Source: Rhynchosporium graminicola
Taxonomy: Eukaryota > Ascomycota > Leotiomycetes > Helotiales > Ploettnerulaceae
NCBI GenBank assembly: GCA_900074885.1
Contig: FJUW01000011.1
Coordinates: 372,001 to 436,000 of the forward strand
Length of the DNA: 64,000 bases
Reading direction: 5' to 3'
Shown here: piece by piece, positions 24,723 to 34,381 of the stretch
Layout of the letters: the number at the start of each line of letters is the position of its first letter
How positions within the stretch are numbered: position 1 is the first letter of the stretch
Translations under genes and position numbers: made by a program
Notes under the pieces: model-generated
Seen by the model: the letters and a program-made list of their open reading frames with translations, nothing else
Databases searched by the model: none
What the model was told of the DNA's origin: nothing

Positions 24723-26675
24723 CTACTTCGTCTTCTTTCTCTTTTTGTCAGGCTTGATGAGCTGTGTACGCTTCTTCAATGCACTATGCGTATGTTTATT
24801 GACAGCAGCTTTTGCCGATTTTGATGGCATTTCCGTTTCAAGATTTGGGGCAGCTTTAGTCTTCTTGGCCGAGACAGTCTCCACAATCTCTTCTTCAAAA
24901 CCACCCCATTCAAGATCCTCCTGAGGTTTCTCGACTTGCTGCTCTTCCTCGTGACTCATTGTCTCAGCGTCCTCCACGTCTGCTGGTACTGGAAATCCCA
25001 TGACATCTCGAACAAGATGGCCTTCATCGTCTCGAAGGAACTTGGCATCCATTTCAGCTAATGGATTCAAGTCTCTGACGAATCCTGCCAGAAAGAACCC
25101 CATCGTGCCATGTTCATCATCTTTATTCGACCTGATGCAACTTTCTGCGAGCTCATCATTTCCCCCACAAGCCTCTTGTAATCCCCTGACAGGCCAATCC
25201 TTTAAGCCTCTTACCTGTTCTTCGCGTTTCAATATGCGCCAGCCCGCTTTCTTCGCAATTGGATGCTCTAGTGCTGCTTGGACAACATTCTCGTTTTCCT
25301 CGGCGTGTATAGAGCAGGTTGAGTATGTGATTTTTCGGGCAGCTGGAAATTTGAACGCATGAAGAAGAAGCTCCAGTTGAAACTTAGAGAGTGCTTCTAA
25401 GCGATTCTTCAACTCATCCTCAGAACTGATGGCTGTGACTTCTCCATCATCATCGACCATGACATCCATCGAGGCGTCGTGATCTTCGCGCTTTCGCTTT
25501 TTGATCTCAGCGTTCTGCTCGGCAGCTTTTGCAGACGCAGCTTTGGAAGCCCCTTTGGGTGGCCTCGATCCATGCTTTGGTGCGGCTGATTTTAGAACAG
25601 GTAGGAGCAGTTCTGGCATATCATCCCGTCCAATAATACCACTTCCGGAACAACTTGGATCTAACAAAAGAGCTCCAACCTTTTTGTAGGCAGTAGATTT
25701 TGGATCTGATTTCAAGAAGTCGTGGCCAGGGTGGAGCTTGGTGATCGTATTCGATCCAGCCAGATTGACCATCTTCTCTAGTGTCTCAGCACGACCTTTG
25801 TTCTTCTCGAAAGCATGGATTATTTGTGAATTTGCGTCGGGCTCTGAGCTATGTTCCATCAAGATTGCAGCGAGATGTGTAGTCTTGTTTCCTGGAGCAG
25901 AACAGGTATCTATTAAGTTGCCGTCTTGCGGAAGAGGGTCGAGCATATAAGCTGGGAAACAGGAGGCCTTGTCCTGGAATATAATCTCTCCCGCTTTGTA
26001 CGCATCACTTTTCGACAGATCAAAGTTTGGTGATATGGCAACTAAGTTCGGAATGTTGCCATCAATGAATAATCGTTTTGCTCCTCGCTTCCGGACTGCT
26101 ACAATGGATACAGCACGCTCCAGTCCCGCAAAAGTCGTTTCCAGTTGGTCCTCTAGTGATGTCTTCAAGGTGTTTATCCGAACCCATCGAGGGTATGGTG
26201 CATCGGACTTGTCTGACCCATCCTCCAAACCTTCTGCGATGAATACCTTAAATGCTTCAACGGAGCTAATCTTTCTCCGAATTCGCGCCTTCACAAATTC
26301 GGCCTGCAGTCTGCCCTTGTGTTTCTCCACGCTCGTCCTCAGCCCATGGGTCGCAGGAAGAGCAATACCTCGTTTCGCCAGGAGAAGATCATGGACAAGA
26401 AGAATTGAGAGAATTGGTGTCAACTAGAATAGCCTAAATCAGTACAGCTCAATGAGCTTCGAAGTCCAGCTTACCTTGTGCTCAAGACGCAGTATCTCCG
26501 CATTCTCGACGACTTCTTTGAGCACCGAGCTCCATTTGCAGGTTTCAATTGCGAGGGCGTATATTTGCGCGGGTTGAGACTTCAAGTCTTTTTTGCTGAA
26601 GATTCTTGACTTCAAGCTTCCACCTGTGTTAGCAGGCGATGTTAACAGCTCTCCCGCCTCATAGTAGAGTGACAT
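24723..26675 (-). CDS. rcm1: 25S rRNA (cytosine-C5) methyltransferase, Rcm1/NSUN5 family
   Basis: 633 residues; exons 26675-26475 and 26423-24723, separated by a 51-bp intron (GTAAGC donor, CTAG acceptor). The yeast orthologue Rcm1 makes one m5C in 25S rRNA during nucleolar ribosome assembly. Motifs in order: PRWVRINTLK (about 145), SAM-binding DTCSAPGNKTTHLAA (about 239-253), LLDPSCSGSG with motif IV Cys at about 325, and TYSTCSIHAEENE with the motif VI catalytic Cys at about 437. The catalytic core is split by a Lys/Ala-rich acidic insertion (about 345-410). The C-terminus is a basic tail (KKRTQLIKPDKKRKKTK) suited to nucleolar targeting. The start MSLYYEAGELL matches the family N-terminus. 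Confidence 0.95.
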
Positions 26676-27311
26676 GTCCCGAACTTTAGATCAGGAAGAG
26701 TGAATTTCAATTCCTTTGGAGGCTATTCAGATCTAGTCCAGGAGAACAACGAATTGAAAGCTCGATGGACGCGGGTGGGTTTCCTGAGCGAATGTTTTGG
26801 AGCTTGGGCCTTCTTCAGTTTATTTTCATGCGTTCTGCCATACATGCCAATGCGGGCGGTGAGCTGGGTGGCTGAAGGCTATTTACAGTTTCGAGTTTAC
26901 AACTCAAGCTGCCCTCTCGGGATCATGAGCTACATGCACTCCAAATTCCGACCATAGCTTGGTATTGTTCCGACCCCTTCTCAACGACATTTAGATGAGG
27001 AATAAGAAGCTCACCTACCTATCTGTATTGCAAATGAATTTCAAGACTTTGGAGATTTTCATTATTCCTATTACTCCATTTACGAATCAAACAGTATTTT
27101 TCAAATATCAGGTCTGGACCATCCGCCCGTATACAGACCAACCGCCCAAGGGCTTACCTGCATGAGTCCGAAGCAGAGTACTCAACAAACATGCTTGTGC
27201 ATATCGCTGAGTAAGATTGTCTTCACATGGTGGCACATAATAGGTTAAATCTCAATAAGAGCTCTTGTTCACGAGTACTTTTTACATTAATATATTTGTC
27301 TATCTTTGAGT
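26676..27311. promoter_or_regulatory. Divergent promoter region, rcm1 / GFA-family gene
   Basis: 636 bp between the two divergent start codons. AT content rises in the last 150 bp before the plus-strand gene. I see no defined operator motif. One open frame inside (26700-26957) has no family resemblance and is probably chance. Confidence 0.4.
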
Positions 27312-27853
27312 ATGACTATGTCTTCAGCTACCACGGAATCTCCCGATACCATTTACGGTGCATGTAATTGTGGTAGGATCGTCGTTTCCCTTCCTCGTAC
27401 ATCACTTCCCAGCAGCGTCACACTTTGCCATTGCTCGAATTGCCGGGCATCAAGCGGTTCTTTGTCGGTGTCTCTCCTCCCTCACATATCTCCGTACTAC
27501 CATCTAATAAATGAAGATTCGCAGTGAATATATCAACAGCGACAGCAGACATCAAAATCGAAGGGATTCCCAAGATTCACGTCGATGTAGCAGCATCTGG
27601 AAATAGTGTGAGCCGTCACTTTTGCGGCGACTGCGGATCGTACGTTTGTTCAAGCCTTCTTAGAGACCACCAAGACCTGACACTCATTAGTGCCATCATG
27701 TCTGTAGTTACGGTGCGGCCGCAGCAGAGCATTTTGAAAGGAGGACTGTTTGTGGAGTCTGGCGTAGCTCTTCCGGCACCTGGCAGAGAGCAATTTTGGA
27801 GACGATCAGAGCGGTGGGAACTTGCACACCCTGGACTCATGCCAATTCTCTGA
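27312..27853 (+). CDS. GFA/CENP-V domain zinc protein
   Basis: 162 residues; exons 27312-27463 and 27517-27853. The acceptor GAAG at 27516, rather than the nearby GCAG, restores the family sequence SGSLFAVNI, so it is preferred; the donor GTCGGT is non-consensus. The zinc ligands of the glutathione-dependent formaldehyde-activating fold are present: GACNCGRI, LCHCSNCR and HFCGDCGSYV. The domain binds two zinc ions. Some bacterial members condense glutathione with formaldehyde, but most fungal paralogues have no proven reaction, so only the fold is assigned. It is cytosolic by appearance, with no signal or membrane segment. The start at 27312 is the first ATG in frame; a second Met follows two codons later. 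Confidence 0.88.
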
Positions 27854-29165
27854 AAAGCTGAGCCAGATATCACCCCTTTCGATAATTATACATCGTTCTC
27901 GGACGAGACCTGACTTCCAACTTCACATGCGAGGCTAGCCAATCTTGTCACTGGTGAAACTAAAGATAAAGTCCTGCAACAGTTTCGTGACAATCGGAAT
28001 TCGGACAGCCCAAGTACTCTAATAAGGTCATGACATTGACAAAAGCCAAAGGGAAGCCCTAGTATGATTATGTGACTTTGGATAAGGCACTAAAGTATAA
28101 GTCATATACTAAGTTTATGACTTTGTATTCTGATCAAGCTCTTGTCTAAACTGTGACCATATGGTCCAGCCTCTATTCAAGCGACTCGAAAAACTCTAGT
28201 AGGAAGCCTCAGAACGAGGAACTGCTCCTTGACGAACTGCATCTCCTCCGTTGAAAGCATAAGACCAGGTGGAATTGCAACAGTCTTAAGGCCCAGAACC
28301 AGCTCTCTGCTATTATTTGGACTCCTTCCAGCTGCGCAACACTCCATTGACTCAAGCAGATCTGGCATCTCACTTTAGCCAATATCAATAACAACAGTTC
28401 TTGGGGAATGATCTCACCAATATTTGTGGCACGATAAATGGTGACTCTAGGAGAGTTTTGACGCCAAATATAGCTATCAGTATTCAGCATGGCTAATCAG
28501 AACTTATGATTCTATAAGTATCACTCACCGTGCGCATTCGCATCATGTATCAAATGGTATTGCATTTTGAATTCCTATGCTGGAGTTTAACATGTATTGG
28601 GAATGTGATATAGTTCTGCCAACATTGGCCAGGATAGCAACTAGTTCTTGGGCTCTCTATGGTGTGTTATTCACCGACACGATATAGATGGACTGTGTGT
28701 GAGCTGCCATTTGAGTCTTGGGTGGCTTGAGTTGGAAGACGGGATTCTTTCCCTGCCTCCTTCTCAATAAATACTTCATGACAAATATACAGGCACCACT
28801 TTGATCGAGGTGTGAGTTCACACATGCGTATGAGTCATGTTATCGCCGGCCCTGGCTTAGTGACGAAAATCGAGTGGTCAAATTTGCTGGTAAGCCCGAT
28901 ATAACAGCTGACATTGACGCATCGGACCTAAGGCAAACAACTCGGAAGATTGATGAACGCAAACTCTCAAGAGCGGCAAGTAAGGTGCTCTGACGCCGAC
29001 TGGTATGAAGAGATCGTTGAATCGTAGTTGAGCGCATGGATGATCACTCTACAGTAGCGGCACCGAGAAATTGAGTTGATGAGGGCACGCAAAGCAAGTG
29101 TGAACGATATCGAACTCTCAATTCTGAATGGAGTGGTATATTGAGTTTTATTGCCATTTGATACA
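27854..29165. other. Intergenic region with one unassigned minus-strand open stretch
   Basis: On the minus strand 28490-28177 carries two overlapping open frames (one starting MLNTDSYIWRQNSPR, one ending EMQFVKEQFLVLRLPTRVF) that could be joined by a GTGAGA...CGCAG intron. I recognise no family, and it may be a gene remnant. The rest shows nothing. Confidence 0.3.
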
Positions 29166-30241
29166 TCATCCCATAAGTTGCCTAATATCCTCAGGAGGCC
29201 AACGGACTTGCGCAAAGCTCAAACAGCGCTTAATGCTTTGCAAGAACTTTCTTGTTACCTCATCACCCATGACATGTCCTTTGTCACTCTCATGCAGCTT
29301 CTCTCGGGCACTACGTTCGTGGATACCAACCATAGTAACTCCAATGGGCCATGCTGCCTTGCCAATACTGAGTCGCAGGTACCCATCATTGGCATCTACA
29401 TAACGTCTCTCTTGGGCAGCTTTGACAATCTCAACGATGGGTTCCAGGACACCTTCATCGACATCACCCTTCTCGAATTTGCGGAACAACTTCTGAGATT
29501 TAGTTTAAAATGTTGAAGTAATCCGGAGAAACTTACAGGTGTCATATTCTCCTTACTCTGAACCATAGCGTTGTATGCCGCTTTACTTGCAAACGTATCT
29601 CTCTTCTCCTGCTCCAAAGCCGTCTCCCACTCCTTCAAGATCATAGTAAAGTACGAAGCCAGCTGTCGGAACAGGAATTTTCTCTCCTCGCTTCCCTTCG
29701 GTACGGTATCAACTTTCATATCTTTCTCGTCCACCAGCTCCAACGATGTCGGTATAGGTCCAGTCGTCATGACAATACTGAGCTTCCTATACCTCCGTAA
29801 TTTCTGCTTATGACTCTCCCCGTATAGTGTGACGGGTTGACCTATCTCCCTCAGCTTTTCGGCCAAATCTTCTTCCTTGATATCGTCTACATCTATCTCC
29901 TCTACAACTTCGGTGACCAGATCTGGCAAGCCTAACCTCTTCCTCCTGGCCCTTTCCTCTTCAGCCTCTCGCTCTTCTCTTCGTATCCTAGACTCCTCTG
30001 CCAGCTTCCTCCGCTTCTCTTCCCGTGCTATTTTGGCCTCAGCTTCATCGGCCTCTCTCTTTCTTTTCTGCTTTAGCTTGGCCTCCTTCTCTGCCTCGAG
30101 GGCTCGTTGGTCGGCCAGGTACTTTAGGCGTCGTTCTTCCTCCACCTCGGCGCGCTTCATGAATTTCTTAGAGGGCTCTGGTTCTGAGGCTTTCGAATTG
30201 GATTTGGACATCGCCTGGTTCATCAGAGCGGCGAAGTCCAT
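29166..30241 (-). CDS. prp18: Pre-mRNA-splicing factor Prp18
   Basis: 343 residues; exons 30241-29537 and 29492-29166, intron 44 bp (GTAAGT...CTCAG). Prp18 acts with Slu7 in the second transesterification of splicing, in the U5 snRNP. The N-terminal half is a charged coiled coil (about 30-110) followed by the small PRP4/SFM motif region EKLREIGQPVTLYGES (about 130). The C-terminal Prp18 domain has FLFRQLASYFTMILKEWE, the conserved loop with YVDANDGYLRLSIGKAAWPIGVTMVGIHER, and RKFLQSIKRCLSFAQVRWPP. Length agrees with human PRPF18 (342). It is divergent from the SAP18 homologue, the starts 376 bp apart. Confidence 0.96.
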
Positions 30242-30617
30242 TGTTGCGGAGGTCGAGGAATAGATGTGGATCAGGCAGTCGTTGGACGTTAGGATTCAGT
30301 TTGGTCTGTCTGCACCTCACGCTTCACGCTTCGTGGAACTTAGATGACCGTTAGCACCTCGAGATCATTCGAATTTCTTGCTGACAGATGTTCAGAGTAT
30401 CCAGCAATTCCGTGGTTTGTGTTACTTAAAGGTGATAGTCAATGTTGTCGTCACAAGTGAAAGATGGTGGAGCAAACATTATTATAACTCTTGGCGCGCA
30501 TCTCCAAGTTGCATAGAAGCAGAACATCAACTTGCGCCGGGGCTTCCCACACAACCACAACAAATTCGAATATTCTTCTGAATATCTATTCGTCATTACA
30601 GCACATGTGAAATTGCA
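30242..30617. promoter_or_regulatory. Short divergent promoter between prp18 and the SAP18 homologue
   Basis: The 376 bp between the two start codons must hold both promoters. A short CACGCTTCACGCTTCGTGG stretch near 30316-30334 contains a direct repeat. No TATA box is obvious and nothing else stands out. Confidence 0.4.
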
Positions 30618-31450
30618 ATGGCTTCACTCATTGCAAAAATCGACCGTCAGACAACAACCCCTTTCCATCTAAAGCTCTTCTACAAAAATGGTTCCTTTAA
30701 TAGGTAAGTTCAGCCTTGTCCTGCAATTCGAGCTTTCGCTGATAGTTTTATTCAAGACTCGATGAGTTCTCTATGAACGCAGAACTCCCGCCTCATGTCC
30801 AGATATACACCTGGCAATCATGCACACTCCGCGAACTATCTCACCTCCTCAGCTCCGCGCTACCTTCTCTGCTACCGGATCCAGCTATCGGCACGCGCCT
30901 CTCATACCGACTGATCTTCCCCGATACGCGCAATACAGGCCCAGCTTCAGGACCAGGACGTTACATGACCAAAGACTTGGGCAGTGTTATCATTGGAGAA
31001 GGCGGCCCAGGAATTCTACCAGATGATGAAGAGGCAGCGATTGTAAGAAGGGGTCCAATGGCAGGACCTCTTGGAGGAGAGCCAGAGAAGACATTACAAG
31101 ATGCGAGGTTTGTGATTGGAGACTACATCTGTTGTGCTATTACACCATCCCCAGACAATGGAGGCGCTGCACCACCTCCTCCTACAGGGCCTTCGCGGAG
31201 TGGTTTTGGACCTGGCAGAGGTGATTTCGGACGAGGTGGAGGTATGGGTCCTAGGGAAAATGGATTTGGTGGTGGATTCAGAGGGAGAGGTGGTCCTAGA
31301 GGAGGTGGAGGTTTTGGACAAGGTTTTGTTCCTAATGGGGAGTGGCGTAGAGGAGAGCAGCTACCGGAGGGTCATGGAGGTGGAGGAGGAGGGGGAAGAG
31401 GTCGGGGCTCTGGTGGGGGCTTTGGAAGTGGGAGAGGGGGCAGATATTGA
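30618..31450 (+). CDS. SAP18-family protein with C-terminal RGG tail
   Basis: 259 residues; exons 30618-30703 and 30757-31450. SAP18 is a small ubiquitin-like-fold protein found in the Sin3 histone-deacetylase complex and in the ASAP/exon-junction complex of animals. The first exon MASLIAKIDRQTTTPFHLKL and the joined LDEFSMNAELPPHVQIYTWQ match the family core KIDR..PF and QIYTW, followed by LRELSHLL and RLSYRLIFPD. After residue about 150 the protein changes to a long Gly/Arg-rich tail with many GRGG and FGGG units, a probable RNA-binding, arginine-methylated extension absent from the 153-residue human protein. Nuclear location is inferred. Confidence 0.93.
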
Positions 31451-31731
31451 GTTAGGAAATCATGATACCATGCAGAAAAATGGGACGAAAGTCAGGTTAA
31501 GCAATGTTGGACATAGGCGTATGGCGTTATACGAAGAGACGATAGATCGTGGTGGAAATGGACCATGTACTCTGCCAAAATCTTTTCAGCACGGCACAAA
31601 TGACGAAGCATGCAGCAGTGAGAACGTGATCAGCTTCGTGCGAAGAATTGTGTATGTTTCGACCTTGTTGCTAACATTTCTTTCCAATCCGTTCCTAACG
31701 TATGTACAATTCAAAACCCCGCGATGTCTTT

Positions 31732-32155
31732 CTAGTACTCCACGATGGTATCTCCCTTGCGCTTGCCCCTCATATCCCACTTGCCCTACAAAAATCAGCA
31801 CCTGCAAACCTCAAATGCCTCCCAAAGGTACTCACATCTGTCGTATAAGCTAAATATCCGATCAGTGCAGGGAATGCCACGGCGTATGCGAAGGTGATTT
31901 TCGCGGTTCGTCCGTTCCATCTGAAGTACTTGTATCGGTTGATCCACATGTCTGGTCTGAGTCAGTACGCATTCCATTGACTATCTGGGCTTTCGTTGAG
32001 GATAGCTGGAGGTCTGGTGTGCAGGTATGTCGAGGGGAGGCATACTGTTGTATTTGACCAACGCCGGGTCGAGCGCGATCGCTATAGTCTCATGTCAGCT
32101 TTTTATCTCATAAAAACCCCTACGACTGCTTACGGTGATTGTGGTGGCCCGCCAT
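31732..32155 (-). CDS. Mitochondrial complex I accessory subunit, NDUFB4/B15 type
   Basis: A 75-residue protein in four small exons: 32155-32134, 32081-32046, 31951-31836 and 31785-31732, introns 50-94 bp. Joined frames read MAGHHNHPIALDPALVKYN, then NMWINRYKYFRWNGRTAKIT, FAYAVAFPALIGYLAYTTD and GKWDMRGKRKGDTIVEY. All junctions keep the frame and have GT..AG ends. The single membrane segment (about 38-57) and the GK(W/F)D..(A/G)KR.GDTI ending match the fungal single-span B15-type subunit of NADH:ubiquinone oxidoreductase in the inner mitochondrial membrane. Family assignment comes from recalled sequence pattern, so the exact subunit name is less sure than the gene. It is divergent from the GST gene. 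Confidence 0.85.
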
Positions 32156-32466
32156 AATTTGTGTTGTTGACGTCGCCCTCGATTGGATTGATAGGCTCTT
32201 TCGAATGAACTGAGGTTCTACTTAGTAACAATGTCTCCAAGGCAATATAGTTTATCCGAGCCGCACGGGCTGTGAAGCAAACAACGGAGTTCCAAGCTTC
32301 CCGCGCCAAACACGGCCTAACTAATGGTTCTATCTTTCTTTGGCTGAGAAAATATAACTTTTGTATAAAGTATCCCGATCTTCCATTTTCTTTTCATCCC
32401 ACTTCTTGATTAATCGCAGGATCTATTTCCCTTACCCGACTATATACATAGACTCAACCAGACAAT
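32156..32466. promoter_or_regulatory. Divergent promoter, complex I subunit / GST
   Basis: 311 bp between start codons. No motif is clear enough to name. Confidence 0.35.
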
Positions 32467-33560
32467 ATGGCATCAGCAGCTCCAATCACCACAGCCAAGC
32501 CAAAAGTGATTCTTTATTGGTAAGTCCATTGAAAAACTGCTTAAGCATTCCGATTGATTTTGATTGACAGTCCTTTTTTTTGATAGGCTCGAGCAATCCC
32601 GTTCTCAACGCATCCTCTGGCTCTTAGAAGAGTTAAAGGTCGACTATGAGCTCAAGATCTTCCATCGTGACCCCAAAACGCACCTCGCACCTCCAGAATT
32701 GAAGCAAGTCCACGCTCTAGGAAAGTCACCCGTTATCTCGGTGCTCGCACCCGGTGCAAGTGAGCCGATCGTAATTGCTGAAAGTGGTTTCATCACCGAA
32801 TACTTGCTTGAAAACTTCGCCGAAGGAACCACCTTATTGCCACAGAAGTACAAGGATGGCCAAGAGGGAAAGATCGGATGTGAAACTGAGGCATGGCTAA
32901 GATACAAATTCTACATGCATTACGCCGAAGGCAGTCTCATGACATTCATGTTGCTCGCTCTCGTGGCTGGACGTGAGTTGCTATTCCCCTCCAATCTCCG
33001 CATTTACATGTGACTTTCCGATGATCGTTCTAACCTTATTTCACCAGAGATCAAAAGCTCGCCCGTTCCGTTCTTCATCAAGGTAAGCATCAATATAGTG
33101 CAGTATGCTATCTACATTCGGCGAAACTCAAAGTCGAGATATTTCTTAATCCCGAATCCCAATATATACTTGCTCTCGATTTATTCCCGTATACTTCCAA
33201 ACATTTTCTAAAGAAGTAAACTAACTTCGAGATCCTGATGAAAAGCCGATTACCAGCGGTGTAGCAAGCAAGATCAAGACAGGCTTTCTGGACCCAAATT
33301 TCGTCACTCATTTCAGCTTCCTCGAGGAACAACTTGCTTCCTCTCCAGGCGGAGGCAAGTATCTCTGCGGTCCGAATCTGACTGGTGCCGATATACTCCT
33401 CAGTTTTCCCTTACTGGCTGGAAGGACTCGGACAGGTTTGACTAAGGAGAAATATCCTAAGTTGGACGCTTACGTTGATATGATGGAAGCTGAGCCTGGT
33501 TATAAGAAGGCGGTTGCGAAAATTGTTGAGATTGACGGGAAGTTCGAAACTACTCTCTAA
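32467..33560 (+). CDS. Glutathione S-transferase, fungal Gtt1-like
   Basis: 262 residues; exons 32467-32519, 32587-32972, 33048-33082 and 33246-33560. Every junction conserves the frame (phases 2, 1, 0). The N-terminal thioredoxin fold starts KPKVILYWLEQSRSQRILWL, with Ser of the SRSQR segment in the usual catalytic position, and has the glutathione-binding GKSPVI and AESGFITEYLLE (cis-Pro and Glu-Ser). The C-terminal helical domain carries GPNLTGADILLSFPL, the N-capping box of GSTs. It probably conjugates glutathione to electrophiles or acts as a peroxidase; substrate unknown. Related to yeast Gtt1. Confidence 0.93.
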
Positions 33561-34381
33561 TTACGACGACACATGTATATATGTTCAGTCGCATTTCTAC
33601 TGCATCGCTTAATATCTTGCAAATACGATAGATCACTCTTCTTATAGTCGCTGCTTACTATTTTTTTCTCGCTAAATTTTGGTCAAATGCAGTGCAGTGT
33701 CATACCGTGCATAACACGAATGCAAGGTACTACAATTTTTAATTTTTTGGGTGATATGCTAAGATTATATCTCAAAGCCGCTTAATGATCACAGAGAGCT
33801 CATTGGTATGGTCAATCAAGGACCAAGAACAATCAGCGTCGCTTCGCCTCGAGACTGGACGATCTCGTCTGAAGCAAAACGGTCAGAAAAACTCAGTAGT
33901 AATCTCACTTTCACCCGATGTCACCGAGCAAGGTCATCAAATAGTCATAGGACCTCGGAATCATACTTCGGGCGATACCCTATGAAGTTCTCGTAATCTC
34001 GGTATCGAGTTCTGATTTTTTTGGTTAAATAAACCAATCGCTGCGCCGATGAGAAAGAGATCCGCCTCCTCTGGTTCTGTTGTGAGTACTTGTAGTGATG
34101 AAGCTTTGCTGCTCTGATATCTGGATGACCGCTACGCATCAAACAAGTCCAAATCTCGCACGTCATCTACCCCATCATTACAGGTCAGAACCGTATGAAA
34201 TATTGAGATTTTGTACAATCTATACTGTTCTATAATACGGTCTACACGATTCGCTCCGCTATGCACTTTTCAGCCAATTCCCCATTACACTCGTTCATTC
34301 GTGACTTCGTTCGCAACACACTTTCAGTGCCGCTTTTGTCTCCAGCGCTTTCATCCCAAATAAGATGGAAAGTTATCAAAC
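33561..34381. other. Convergent 3' intergenic region
   Basis: Lies between the ends of the GST and the lipase-like gene. Includes AT-rich 3' flanking sequence, such as a T run at 33660-33667. No gene seen. Confidence 0.4.

Noticed and set aside
31116..31853. A 245-codon frame overlapping the SAP18 homologue
   Set aside because: A shadow of the Gly/Arg repeat in another frame (EVVLEEVEVL); the real frame is 30757-31450.
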